Source: UBA8389 sp964472175 (GTDB lineage: Bacteria; Bacteroidota; Bacteroidia; Bacteroidales; UBA1402). Taken from it: a stretch of 64,000 nt of DNA. The translations under genes and the position numbers were made by a program. The notes beneath the pieces were generated by a model. That model ran no database searches and was not told the DNA's origin. It was given only the letters and a program-made list of their open reading frames with translations. This document shows positions 54,819 to 63,810 of the stretch, piece by piece. The stretch is taken from the NCBI GenBank assembly GCA_964472175.1, contig CAYYJF010000003.1:7738-71737 (forward strand), given 5' to 3'. Every line of letters starts with the position of its first letter. Position 1 is the stretch's first letter.

Positions 54819-55112
54819 GTGAAAAACAACGGATTTATTGAACGACTTCAGAACAATGTCTCTTTCGACAACGAAAGGACAATGGAATTGTTGGATCTTA
54901 CTGTTTCCTTGATAGCAAAGAATTTATCAAACGGAGATGCTGTATCCATCAAGGGATTTGGAACATTCGAAACCAAGAAAAAGGAAGAGCGGGTCTCCGT
55001 CAACCCTACAACGGGTAGCAGATGGATGATTCCACCCAAACGCGTTCCGGCTTTCAAACCAGGAACGAATTTAAAAGAAAAGATTAAAAATTTTTCGTTG
55101 AATGAATCATAA
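54819..55112 (+). CDS. HU-family DNA-binding protein (GTG start)
   Basis: A 97-residue HU/IHF-type protein. The helical dimer part is IERLQNNVSF...LLDLTVSLIAKNLSNGD, then the DNA-binding arm KGFGTFETKKKEERVSVNPTTGSRWMIPPKRVPAFKPG. The GTG at 54819 is the only usable start: TAG lies in frame at 54813-54815, and internal Met would cut the first helix. It overlaps the next gene by 11 bases, so the two are translated together. HU proteins bend and compact DNA. Confidence 0.88.
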   Translation: MKNNGFIERLQNNVSFDNERTMELLDLTVSLIAKNLSNGDAVSIKGFGTFETKKKEERVSVNPTTGSRWMIPPKRVPAFKPGTNLKEKIKNFSLNES

Positions 55113-56133
55113 ATTACTGCTTCAGGATTTGGTAGATCAATTGTCGGAGGCCGGAAACATTAAAAAGAAGGAAGCCGAAGAATTTCTCAGAGAACTGTTT
55201 AAAGCCTCTGAGGAAACCCTGTTTTCAGGAGAAAGCGTCAAAGTGAAAGGCCTTGGCGTTTTTAAATTGATTCAGGTCGATGCCAGAAAAAGTGTCAACG
55301 TTTCAACCGGAGAAGAGATAGAAATCAAAGCGCATTACAAGCTTGCATTTACGCCCGATCCTTCTTTGAAAGAATTGATCAACAAACCCTATGAGCATCT
55401 GGAGCCGGTAGAACTTGATACCGTCATGAAGCCGGAGACACCCATCATACGTGAAGAATCCGTTCCTCATCGCGTCAAAGAAGAAACGATACCCTCCGAA
55501 ATGGATGCTCCTGTGCATTCAGAAAAAGTTCGCAAGCAAAAGTCCGTTAAAGAAGTCGCTGAAGGCAAATCTGATAAAAAGAAATTTAGCACAGAAATGC
55601 TGCTTTGGAGTATTTTCCTGTTATTATTGGCTGGCTTGGGTACCTGGTCCTGGTACAGCAATGAAGCTCAGAAAAAGGAAGATGCCATCAGAATAAAAGC
55701 ATTGCAAAAAATGGATTCACTTCAGGCTTTGAACAAGCAGGATTCATCCATTCAAACCATAGGCGATAGTTTGAAAGCGATGGCAAAAGATACAACATCC
55801 ATTCAGATTACGCCAAAAAAAGAAGCAAAAGCCACCGAGCAGGAAATTAAGTCAGCGACCACGAAGGAACCTGCAGCAAAAGAAGCGATTCCTTCAAGCA
55901 TTACTGTCAAACCAGGACACAGACTCACAAAGCTGTCCGAAAAGTATTACGGACACAAAATATTTTGGGTTTATATCTATGAAGCCAACAAAAGCATCAT
56001 CAAGAATCCGAATGTTTTGCCGGTTGGTGCGACCATCGTCATTCCAAAGGCAGATTCTAAGAAAATCAACCCCAACAACCCTGCAGCGGTTGAAGCCGCT
56101 AAAGCACTGCAATCCAAACTTTTAACAAATTGA
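55102..56133 (+). CDS. HU domain - transmembrane helix - LysM fusion protein
   Basis: A 343-residue protein with three parts. An HU-like domain (about 1-98; LFSGESVKVKGLGVFKLIQVDARKSVNVSTGEEIE) is joined by a linker rich in Lys (142-161) to one membrane helix (about 166-185). The basic stretch before the helix predicts the HU part in the cytoplasm. Then come a periplasmic charged segment and a LysM (about 267-316; VKPGHRLTKLSEKYYGHKIFWVYIYEANKS, PVGATIVIP). It could thus tie DNA to peptidoglycan. I recall that HU/LysM or HU/SPOR fusions occur in Bacteroidota, but know of no described function. It is co-translated with the upstream HU gene and ends in a terminator. Confidence 0.88.
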   Translation: MNHKLLLQDLVDQLSEAGNIKKKEAEEFLRELFKASEETLFSGESVKVKGLGVFKLIQVDARKSVNVSTGEEIEIKAHYKLAFTPDPSLKELINKPYEHLEPVELDTVMKPETPIIREESVPHRVKEETIPSEMDAPVHSEKVRKQKSVKEVAEGKSDKKKFSTEMLLWSIFLLLLAGLGTWSWYSNEAQKKEDAIRIKALQKMDSLQALNKQDSSIQTIGDSLKAMAKDTTSIQITPKKEAKATEQEIKSATTKEPAAKEAIPSSITVKPGHRLTKLSEKYYGHKIFWVYIYEANKSIIKNPNVLPVGATIVIPKADSKKINPNNPAAVEAAKALQSKLLTN

Positions 56134-56152
56134 GTGCGACAATTTTCAACTT

Positions 56153-56208
56153 AAGCCCTGAAACAGACTTCCAGATATTGGACCTGTTTCGGGGCTTAAT
56201 GTTTTTTA
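56153..56208 (+). terminator. Intrinsic terminator after the HU-LysM gene
   Basis: Arms 56153-56166 (AAGCCCTGAAACAG) and 56184-56197 (CTGTTTCGGGGCTT) pair over 14 positions with one wobble; a run of six T (56202-56207) follows. It separates this operon from the moxR-bat promoter. Confidence 0.8.
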
Positions 56209-56221
56209 ACTGCTTGTAATA

Positions 56222-56252
56222 TTGAATTCGAGCAGGGTATTTTCTATTTTTG
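56222..56252 (+). promoter_or_regulatory. Promoter for the moxR-bat operon
   Basis: TTG (56222-56224), 20 bases, TATTTTTG (56245-56252). Start near 56259, leader about 39 bases to ATG 56298. The longer open frame from 56250 (TTG) lies within the promoter. Confidence 0.6.
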
Positions 56253-56297
56253 CACTGCATTACGATTTTAAGAACTCAAATCATAACCTCTAATTAC

Positions 56298-57293
56298 ATG
56301 AGTCAAACGATAGACATTCGGGAATTAAACGCGCTGATCGAAAAAAAGAGCGCGTTTGTTGACAGCATCTGCTTCGGGATGGAAAAAGTCATTATTGGTC
56401 AAAAACATTTGGTAGAATCCTTGCTCATCGGCTTACTTTCCGATGGACACATTTTACTGGAAGGTGTACCTGGATTGGCTAAAACACTGGCAATTAAAAG
56501 CATGGCATCACTCATCGATGCACAGTACAGCCGCATTCAGTTCACACCAGACCTTTTGCCTGCTGACGTTGTGGGTACCATGATTTACAGTCAAAAAAAG
56601 GAAGAATTTTCGGTAAAAAAAGGTCCCATTTTTGCCAATTTTATTTTGGCCGATGAAATCAACCGTGCCCCGGCCAAAGTTCAGAGTGCCTTGTTGGAAG
56701 CCATGCAGGAAAGACAAGTTACCATCGGTAACAATTCATTCAAATTGGATGAACCATTTTTGGTTATGGCGACTCAAAATCCGATTGAACAGGAGGGAAC
56801 CTACCCGCTTCCTGAGGCCCAGGTAGACCGTTTCATGTTAAAAGTTGTCATCGGTTACCCCAAAAAAGAGGAAGAAGTATTGATTATCAGACAAAATATC
56901 GGCGAGAAAAAAACGGAGATGCAGCCCATTTTAAAACCTGAAGACATCATGGAAGCCAGAAAGGTGGTCAGACAGGTTTATATGGACGAAAAAATCGAAA
57001 AATACATCGTGGACATCGTTTTTGCAACACGCTTTCCTTCAGAATATGGTTTGGACAAATTGAAAGATATGATTCAATTTGGCGGCTCCCCGAGAGCATC
57101 CATCAATTTGGCTTTGGCAGCAAGATCTTATGCCTTTATCAAGCGTAGGGGTTATGTCATTCCTGAAGATGTCAGAGCCGTCTGTCACGATGTGTTGCGC
57201 CACAGAATTGGTCTGAGCTATGAAGCCGAAGCCAACAATTTAACCAGCGAAGAAATTATCAGTGAAATTCTCAATGCCGTTGAAGTGCCCTAA
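56298..57293 (+). CDS. moxR: MoxR family AAA+ ATPase
   Basis: A 331-residue AAA+ chaperone-like ATPase. Walker A is GVPGLAKT (56-63), Walker B ILADEINRAP (116-125), and sensor motifs are in MATQNPIEQEGTYPLPEAQVDRF and the GGSPRASINL part. MoxR proteins act with VWA-domain proteins, here those encoded downstream. The operon order moxR-DUF58-membrane protein-batA-batB-batC-batD-batE matches the Bacteroides aerotolerance cluster. ATG 56298 is the start; the TTG at 56250 is in the promoter. Confidence 0.94.
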   Translation: MSQTIDIRELNALIEKKSAFVDSICFGMEKVIIGQKHLVESLLIGLLSDGHILLEGVPGLAKTLAIKSMASLIDAQYSRIQFTPDLLPADVVGTMIYSQKKEEFSVKKGPIFANFILADEINRAPAKVQSALLEAMQERQVTIGNNSFKLDEPFLVMATQNPIEQEGTYPLPEAQVDRFMLKVVIGYPKKEEEVLIIRQNIGEKKTEMQPILKPEDIMEARKVVRQVYMDEKIEKYIVDIVFATRFPSEYGLDKLKDMIQFGGSPRASINLALAARSYAFIKRRGYVIPEDVRAVCHDVLRHRIGLSYEAEANNLTSEEIISEILNAVEVP

Positions 57294-57302
57294 TTGATTG
57301 AA

Positions 57303-58172
57303 ATGGAAACCAGCGAAATACTGAAGCGCGTCCGTCAAATTGAAATCAAGACCAAAGGTCTGTCGCAAAATATTTTTGCAGGACAATACCATACAGCCTT
57401 CAAAGGAAAGGGTATGGCCTTTTCTGAAGTCAGAGAATATGGTTTTGGCGATGACATTCGAAATATTGACTGGAATGTGACTGCTCGATTCAATCACCCT
57501 TACATCAAAGTCTTTGAAGAAGAGCGGGAATTGACTGTCATGCTTTTAATTGATGTTTCAGGAAGTCGGCTTTTTGGAACAAAAAACAAACACAAGCATG
57601 AAATGTTGACTGAAATTGCCGCTACACTGGCCTTTTCAGCCATACAAAACAACGATAAAATTGGTGTCATCTTTTTTTCCGACAAACTGGAGAAATTTAT
57701 TCCTCCCCAGAAAGGGAAAAAGCACATTTTATACATCATCAGAGAACTTGTTGATTTTCAGCCAAAGAACACAGGAACAGACATCGGTTTTGCGTTGAAA
57801 TACATGACAGGGGTCATCAAGAAAAGATGTACCGCTTTTGTGCTGTCCGATTTTATCGACAACAAGCCTTTTCAAACCGACCTGACCATCGCCAACAACA
57901 AACACGATTTGGTGGCCATTCAGGTCTATGACCAAAGAGAAACGGCATTGCCCGATGTGGGATTAATGACCATTTTAGACGCAGAAACAGGCATGAGCAG
58001 CAGCATCGACACTTCTTCGGTAAAAACCAGGGAAGCCTATCGATTGTGGTGGAAAAACCAACAAGACATGGTGCAAGATTCATTTAAAAAGAGTCGGGTG
58101 GATTTTGTTTCAGTAGCCACCGATCAGGATTATGTGAAAGCACTGATGAATCTGTTCAACCTAAGAAACTAA
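57303..58172 (+). CDS. DUF58 domain protein with VWA-like fold
   Basis: A 289-residue cytoplasmic protein of the DUF58 family: LSQNIFAGQYHTAFKGKGMAFSEVREYGFGDDIRNIDWNVTARF is the family signature, followed by a VWA-like part with LIDVSGS (a DxSxS metal site). MoxR ATPases are thought to act on such partners. It follows moxR by nine bases; the upstream TTG at 57294 is less likely than ATG 57303. No membrane helix is seen. Confidence 0.9.
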   Translation: METSEILKRVRQIEIKTKGLSQNIFAGQYHTAFKGKGMAFSEVREYGFGDDIRNIDWNVTARFNHPYIKVFEEERELTVMLLIDVSGSRLFGTKNKHKHEMLTEIAATLAFSAIQNNDKIGVIFFSDKLEKFIPPQKGKKHILYIIRELVDFQPKNTGTDIGFALKYMTGVIKKRCTAFVLSDFIDNKPFQTDLTIANNKHDLVAIQVYDQRETALPDVGLMTILDAETGMSSSIDTSSVKTREAYRLWWKNQQDMVQDSFKKSRVDFVSVATDQDYVKALMNLFNLRN

Positions 58173-58179
58173 GAATTCC

Positions 58180-59232
58180 ATGCGAACCCGTTTAAGTGCA
58201 TATTTTCGTACCATTTCCATCAGCATCTGGATGATCGTTGGTTGTGTGCCTGCCACACAAGGACAAGTAAGCCTGAAAGCGCTGATGGACTCCAGCACCA
58301 TGTTTATAGGTCAACAATCTGTTTTTCACCTCATCCTGTCGACCCCTAAAAGCAACCAGATCTCATTTCCTGTTTTGGCTGGGGATACCCTGGTCAACGG
58401 TTTGGAAATCATTCAGAAAAGCCCCATTGACACGGTTTTCACCAGCGATGGAAGAATGGAAATGACCCAGCATTTTTTGGTGACATCTTTCGATAGTGGT
58501 CTGTATTACATACCGCCCATTCCTGTGACATTTGGAACCGATACCTTTTTCAGCAATGATCTGGGTTTGAAAATTGTAACGCTCGATGTGGACACTGTAA
58601 AAAAGACCCTGTTTGATATCAAGGGCGTACAAAAACCGCCGTTTTATTTGTCTGATTACTTGACGTTGATTGTTTGCATCATAGCCTTATACGCACTTAT
58701 TCTTTTGCTTATCTGGATCTATTTAAAGAGAAAATACAGGATCACACCAGACATGGTCATCGAATTGGAAAATACGCTACCACCACACATTTCCGCCATC
58801 ATGGAGTTGGATAAAATCAAACAGGATAAAATTTGGAAACAGGGTAGAAACAAGGAATACTACACACAATTGAGTGAAGTTATACGCAAATATTTGTCCA
58901 GAAGATTTCAAATCAACGCACTGGAAATGACCACAGAAGAATTGCTTTCTCTGTTCAGAAAAGACAAGATTACGCAGTCCGTTTATCAAAACTTAAAGCA
59001 AATACTTCAATTGTCCGATTTGGTCAAATTTGCCAAAATTGAACCACTTGAAAGCGATCATGAATTGAGTATGATGAATTCTTATTTGTTCGTAAACCAA
59101 ACCAAACAGGAAGAAGTAAAATCGATAGAGGAGCAAAAAGATGAAATGATAAACAACGATTTAAATTCGGAAGGGGTGGGAGAAAAAACCACCGATGTAT
59201 CTGAAGAAATGTCCAAATACATGCCCAAATGA
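58180..59232 (+). CDS. Bat-operon single-pass membrane protein of unknown function
   Basis: A 350-residue protein with a signal peptide-like N-terminus (about 1-29, TQGQ), an extracytoplasmic part (about 30-155), one membrane helix (about 160-183) and a charged cytoplasmic part (about 184-350) with helices such as YTQLSEVIRKYLSRRFQINALEMTTEELL. I do not recognise a firm family name (DUF4381-like is possible). Its place between DUF58 and batA is usual for bat operons in Bacteroidota. The stop overlaps batA by four bases (ATGA). Confidence 0.75.
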   Translation: MRTRLSAYFRTISISIWMIVGCVPATQGQVSLKALMDSSTMFIGQQSVFHLILSTPKSNQISFPVLAGDTLVNGLEIIQKSPIDTVFTSDGRMEMTQHFLVTSFDSGLYYIPPIPVTFGTDTFFSNDLGLKIVTLDVDTVKKTLFDIKGVQKPPFYLSDYLTLIVCIIALYALILLLIWIYLKRKYRITPDMVIELENTLPPHISAIMELDKIKQDKIWKQGRNKEYYTQLSEVIRKYLSRRFQINALEMTTEELLSLFRKDKITQSVYQNLKQILQLSDLVKFAKIEPLESDHELSMMNSYLFVNQTKQEEVKSIEEQKDEMINNDLNSEGVGEKTTDVSEEMSKYMPK

Positions 59233-60212
59233 CACTCTTGAATCCATATTACCTGTTGTTACTTATTCTGATCATACCGGCCACTGTCTGGTATGTACTC
59301 AAAAGAAAGAAACGCTTTGCAACCATGCAGGTTTCCAATTCATTTGCTTTTGAACATCTGAAGAAATCCTGGAAACAAAAATTTGAACATGTACCATTTA
59401 TTCTGAGAATGGCAGCTTTTGTGATGATGGTCATCATTCTTAGCAGACCCCAATCCAGCAACAAACTGCAAAATATCACAACAGAAGGCATTGACATTGT
59501 CATCGCTTTGGACATTTCCAGCAGTATGCTGGCCGAAGATTTGAAACCCAACAGATTGGAAGCTGCCAAAAAAGTGGCCTCGAATTTTATTTCAGGACGC
59601 CCAAATGATCATATTGGTTTGGTTGTATTCTCCGGAGAAAGTTTCACCCAATGTCCTTTAACCACCGATCACACCGTCTTGTTAAACCTGTTCGGAAGTT
59701 TAAAAAGTGGCATCATTGAAGACGGTACTGCCATCGGACTTGGTTTGGCCAACGCTGTGAACAGACTCAAAGATTCAAAAGCGAAATCCAAAGTCATCAT
59801 TTTGTTGACCGACGGATCCAACAACATGGGGGATATTGACCCCATTACGGCTGCAGATTTGGCCAAAACATTCGGAATCCGGGTGTACACCATCGGGGTA
59901 GGCAGAAAAGGCACAGCACCCTATCCTTTCCAAACAGCCTATGGCGTTCAGTATCAAAACATTGAAGTTGAAATCGATGAACCTCCGTTGAGACAAATTG
60001 CTCAAAACACAGGTGGTTCTTACTATCGGGCCACCAGCAACAGCAGTTTGAAAAACATTTATAGCCAAATTGATCAACTAGAAAAAACGAAAATGAGGGT
60101 ACACGAATACAACAAGAAATCAGAAGAATTCCACCTCTTCGCATTGCTTGCAGTCGTGTTTCTGTTATTAGAAATCATTTTAAGAAATACCCTTTTAAAA
60201 AGATTGCCCTAA
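59229..60212 (+). CDS. batA: BatA, VWA-domain membrane protein
   Basis: A 327-residue inner-membrane protein. An N-terminal BatA-type segment (LNPYYLLLLILIIPA) and a second helix (about 57-73) precede a von Willebrand A domain with an intact MIDAS, Asp95-Ser97-Ser99 in DISSS; a C-terminal helix ends the protein (about 305-322). Bat proteins were linked in Bacteroides to oxygen tolerance and in other bacteria to envelope stress, though mechanism is unclear. It overlaps the preceding gene by ATGA and batB follows after ten bases. Confidence 0.92.
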   Translation: MTLLNPYYLLLLILIIPATVWYVLKRKKRFATMQVSNSFAFEHLKKSWKQKFEHVPFILRMAAFVMMVIILSRPQSSNKLQNITTEGIDIVIALDISSSMLAEDLKPNRLEAAKKVASNFISGRPNDHIGLVVFSGESFTQCPLTTDHTVLLNLFGSLKSGIIEDGTAIGLGLANAVNRLKDSKAKSKVIILLTDGSNNMGDIDPITAADLAKTFGIRVYTIGVGRKGTAPYPFQTAYGVQYQNIEVEIDEPPLRQIAQNTGGSYYRATSNSSLKNIYSQIDQLEKTKMRVHEYNKKSEEFHLFALLAVVFLLLEIILRNTLLKRLP

Positions 60213-60222
60213 AAAGAAAGCC

Positions 60223-61239
60223 ATGTTTAGATTTGCCAACCCAGAATATTTATACGTATTGACAGCGATTCCTTTGTTGATTGTTGTTTTCTACGTGACC
60301 AATGCCATCAAAAGAAAAAAATTGAAGTCATTCGGAGATCCTGCTCTGTTGCAAGAACTCATGCCCGATGTTTCTAGACGAAGAATGGGATTAAAGTTTT
60401 GGCTTCAAACAGGAGCATTGACCATGTGTATCATTGCTTTATGCGGGCCACAATTCGGATCCAAACTCGAAAAATCCACACGTCAGGGAGCGGAGTTGAT
60501 GATCGCTTTGGATGTATCCAATTCCATGCTGGCCGAAGACATTCAACCAAACCGACTGACCAAAGCCAAACAAATTTTATCCAAACTTGTAGACAAACTT
60601 CAGGATGATAAGATCGGTCTGATTGTTTTTGCGGGTGAAGCCTACACGCAATTGCCCATTACTTCTGATTATGTTTCTGCCAAAGTCTTTATGAATACCC
60701 TTTCGCCTGAATTGATTCCTACACAGGGCACGGCCATTGGTTCAGCCATTCAATTGTGTATGAATTCATTCCCTCCAAAAGGAAAAGCTGAAAGAGCCAT
60801 CATCATCATTACCGATGGGGAAAATTTTGAAGGAGATGCTATTGGAACTGCCAAAGATGCATTGAAAGAAGGCATCAAAACCCATGTTGTTGGTATAGGA
60901 ATGGAGCAGGGGAGTCCCATTCCATTTCCAAATTCGAGTGATTTCAGGAAAGACAAAGAAGGAAATGTGGTCATCACCAAACTCAATGAAAAAATGTGCC
61001 AGGATATAGCTTCTGCTGGGGGAGGTCTGTATATTCATGCAGACAATTCCAATTCAGCATTAAAAGCACTTGAAAATCAATTAGATAAAATGACCAGAGT
61101 CGATTTAAATTCGACCGTCTACAGCGAATATGATGAGCAATTCAGTGGTTTTGTCTGGTTTGCACTCATCCTGTTATTGTTGGATTTTATCCTCTTGGAG
61201 CGAAAAAACAAACGCTTCAAACATGTTCGATTGTTTTAA
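60223..61239 (+). CDS. batB: BatB, VWA-domain membrane protein
   Basis: A 338-residue paralogue of BatA with the same layout: two N-terminal helices (about 8-26 and 58-75), a VWA domain with MIDAS Asp97-Ser99-Ser101 in DVSNS, and one C-terminal helix (about 305-327). It probably forms a complex with BatA and interacts with MoxR. The gene stands ten bases after batA and ten before batC. The start ATG 60223 places the first helix at once. Confidence 0.92.
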   Translation: MFRFANPEYLYVLTAIPLLIVVFYVTNAIKRKKLKSFGDPALLQELMPDVSRRRMGLKFWLQTGALTMCIIALCGPQFGSKLEKSTRQGAELMIALDVSNSMLAEDIQPNRLTKAKQILSKLVDKLQDDKIGLIVFAGEAYTQLPITSDYVSAKVFMNTLSPELIPTQGTAIGSAIQLCMNSFPPKGKAERAIIIITDGENFEGDAIGTAKDALKEGIKTHVVGIGMEQGSPIPFPNSSDFRKDKEGNVVITKLNEKMCQDIASAGGGLYIHADNSNSALKALENQLDKMTRVDLNSTVYSEYDEQFSGFVWFALILLLLDFILLERKNKRFKHVRLF

Positions 61240-61249
61240 GAAAAAGAAA

Positions 61250-61951
61250 ATGAAAAAAATAATTCTATTGGTCGCACTCTGTTTCTTTGGATACGCTGCT
61301 TTTGCTCAAAAGGCTGAAAGAAGCAATATCAGGAAAGGAAATCGTTTGTACGAAAAAGAAAAATATACGGAAGCCGAGATTAAATACAGGAAAGCATTGA
61401 GTATCAATGCCAATTCGCCGGAAGCGGCTTATAACCTTGGAAATGCTCTGTTTAAACAAAAGAAAGCTGAAGAATCGCTGCAGCAGTATACCCTTTCATT
61501 GAACAAACAAAACGACCCGCTGAAAAAATCACAGATTTTCCACAACATCGGCAATCTGATGATGGCTGCTCAAACGTACGACAAAGCTGTAGAGGCCTAT
61601 AAAATGTCTTTGAGGTTAAATCCTTCAGACAATGAAACGCGCTACAATCTGGCCTTGGCACAAGCTTTGTTGAAGAAGAATCCTCCAAAAAAGGATGATA
61701 AAAAGCAAGATCAGCAAAAGGATCAGAATCAGGATCAACAGCAGCAACAACAACAGCAACAACAAGAACAAGAGAAAAAGAACCAACAAAAGAAAGAACA
61801 GGAGCAACAACAGCAACAAGAGCAAGTTTCAAAAGAAAAAGCCCAACAACTGCTGGATGCCTTGAGCCAGGATGAAAAAGACACGCAAGAGAAGGTAAAA
61901 AGGCTTCAAATGCAACAAAATAAAGCTCGTAAAACCGACAAAGATTGGTAA
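61250..61951 (+). CDS. batC: BatC, TPR protein with Gln-rich tail
   Basis: A 233-residue secreted protein. A signal peptide (1-19, AAFAQ) is followed by three TPR-like repeats (about 25-140; YTEAEIKYRKALSINANSPEAAYNLGNAL) and a long low-complexity tail (about 145-200) of Gln, Lys and Glu. The Gln run gives CAA/CAG repeats in DNA at about 61700-61830. The end has KRLQMQQNKARKTDKDW. The frame is open upstream inside batB, but ATG 61250 begins the signal peptide. It would scaffold the Bat proteins. Confidence 0.88.
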   Translation: MKKIILLVALCFFGYAAFAQKAERSNIRKGNRLYEKEKYTEAEIKYRKALSINANSPEAAYNLGNALFKQKKAEESLQQYTLSLNKQNDPLKKSQIFHNIGNLMMAAQTYDKAVEAYKMSLRLNPSDNETRYNLALAQALLKKNPPKKDDKKQDQQKDQNQDQQQQQQQQQQEQEKKNQQKKEQEQQQQQEQVSKEKAQQLLDALSQDEKDTQEKVKRLQMQQNKARKTDKDW

Positions 61952-61976
61952 GTAACGTTAACAGGTGAAAAAGCAA

Positions 61977-63806
61977 ATGAAAAATTACATTTTACTGACA
62001 TGCCTTTTACTGATTGGAAGCATTGGAAACCAACTACAAGCGGCCGATGCTCCGACTTTAAATGCCGAGGCACCAAAACAAGTAGTCATTGGACAAAACT
62101 TCCGTTTGGTGTATACCTCGAACGAAGAAGTGGACGAACTCAGGATACCCGAACTTAGCAGTTTTTTTGACATATTGTACGGACCTTCGACCACGATGAG
62201 CAGTTCGACCACCATTCGAAACGGAAAATATGAATCTGTCACAGAATTTGGTGTGACCTACATCCTGCAACCCAAGAAAGTAGGAACGTTTACCATTCCG
62301 GCGGCCAGTGGAAGCGTAGGAAATAAAGCGGTAAGAAGCAACACCCTTTCCATCACCGTTTTGCCCTCTGACAAACAACCGGCAGCAAACAATTCGACCA
62401 ACCGATCCCCTGAAAAAACCACCAACAACAATCAAGTCTCCAATGAGCAAATTTTCATTCGTGCCATTCCTTCAAAAACAAAAGTCAAAGAACAAGAAGG
62501 ATTGCTCGTCACCTATAAACTTTACACCAGAGTTGACATTAGCAGCATGCAAAACCCAAAGTTCCCTGAATTTCAAGGCTTTATGGCACAGGAGGTACCA
62601 AGGCCTAACAATCCGCAATGGGAAATGGAAAATTACAATGGACTCAATTACAATACAGCCATTATCAGGCAAACTGTGCTTTATCCACAAAAAACCGGTC
62701 AATTAAACATAGACAAAGGCTCTTTTGACTTTGTAATACAAGTACGCAATCAAACCAAATCCAGAAGCATTTTCGATGATTTTTTTGACAATTATTCAGA
62801 AGTCAAAAAAACGATCTACTGCAACAGCATCCATATTCAGGTATCTCCCTTACCTGCAGGAAAACCAGCGAACTTCTCAGGAGTTGTGGGACAATTGGCC
62901 ATGACATCCAAAATCAGTTCGAACAAGATCAAGGCCAATGAAGCAGTTACAATTCAGTTGAAAATAAGTGGCAATGGCAATATGAAGATGATTCCAACCC
63001 CGGAATTAACCTTTCCTGCCGATTTTGAAGCCTATGACCCCAAAATCAACAATGCATTCAAGGTTTCAGCTTCTGGACAATCCGGTACAAAAACCATTGA
63101 ATACCTCGTCATACCAAGATTTCCGGGAACGTTCGAAATACCGTCCGTTTCCATTGGATATTTTGACACGAAATCAAACACATACAAAGTTTTATCAACA
63201 CCTGTCTTTAAGTTGGAAGTCGGAAAGGGTAGTGGGTCTTCGGGCAGCAGTAATTCCAGTTTTGTAAATCAGGAGCAATTAAAAATGGTCGGATCTGACA
63301 TTCGTTATCTCAAAAAAATAACACACATAGACCGGGCTTCCAACATGATTTTTGGTTCAGTGATCTACTGGCTATCATTCATCATTCCGCTTCTATTGGT
63401 TTTCATCATACTGATAATCAACAGAAAGAAGCTCAAAGAAAACGCCGATATTGCTAAAGTACGGAATAGAAAGGCCAATAGGGTAGCCGTCAAACGTTTA
63501 AAATCGGCACATCTATTTATGCAGCAAAACAACCAGGAAGCATTTTATGAAGAGATTTTAAAGGCACTATGGGGATACACCAGTGATAAATTGGACATAC
63601 CCAATTCGCTTTTGAATAAAGAAAACATAGAATCTCAATTGACCAGTGCCAAAGTTTCTCAGGACATCAGAAATGCCTATATGGAAATTCTGGACAGTTG
63701 CGAATTTGCCAGATTTGCACCTGGTGATCCGATGGAAAACATGGATCATCTGTACGAGAAAACCGTTGATGTCATCAACAAAATGGAAAGTACATTAAAA
63801 CGTTGA
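61977..63806 (+). CDS. batD: BatD (oxygen tolerance protein)
   Basis: A 609-residue inner-membrane protein with a signal peptide (about 1-22, LQA). It has large periplasmic beta-rich repeats (about 25-435), one membrane helix (about 460-480) and a cytoplasmic C-terminal domain (about 485-609). Motifs such as VVIGQNFRLVYTSNEEVDELRIPEL and ANEAVTIQLKISGNGNMKMIPTPEL are typical of BatD. GTG 61965 is an alternative start that adds four residues. The gene is 25 bases after batC and four before batE. The role in oxidative or envelope stress is from the family. Confidence 0.92.
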   Translation: MKNYILLTCLLLIGSIGNQLQAADAPTLNAEAPKQVVIGQNFRLVYTSNEEVDELRIPELSSFFDILYGPSTTMSSSTTIRNGKYESVTEFGVTYILQPKKVGTFTIPAASGSVGNKAVRSNTLSITVLPSDKQPAANNSTNRSPEKTTNNNQVSNEQIFIRAIPSKTKVKEQEGLLVTYKLYTRVDISSMQNPKFPEFQGFMAQEVPRPNNPQWEMENYNGLNYNTAIIRQTVLYPQKTGQLNIDKGSFDFVIQVRNQTKSRSIFDDFFDNYSEVKKTIYCNSIHIQVSPLPAGKPANFSGVVGQLAMTSKISSNKIKANEAVTIQLKISGNGNMKMIPTPELTFPADFEAYDPKINNAFKVSASGQSGTKTIEYLVIPRFPGTFEIPSVSIGYFDTKSNTYKVLSTPVFKLEVGKGSGSSGSSNSSFVNQEQLKMVGSDIRYLKKITHIDRASNMIFGSVIYWLSFIIPLLLVFIILIINRKKLKENADIAKVRNRKANRVAVKRLKSAHLFMQQNNQEAFYEEILKALWGYTSDKLDIPNSLLNKENIESQLTSAKVSQDIRNAYMEILDSCEFARFAPGDPMENMDHLYEKTVDVINKMESTLKR

Positions 63807-63810
63807 AATT

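Noticed and set aside
61625..61825. Poly-Leu open frame on the minus strand opposite batC
   Set aside because: It is a mirror of the CAA/CAG Gln codons, with no start context or promoter.
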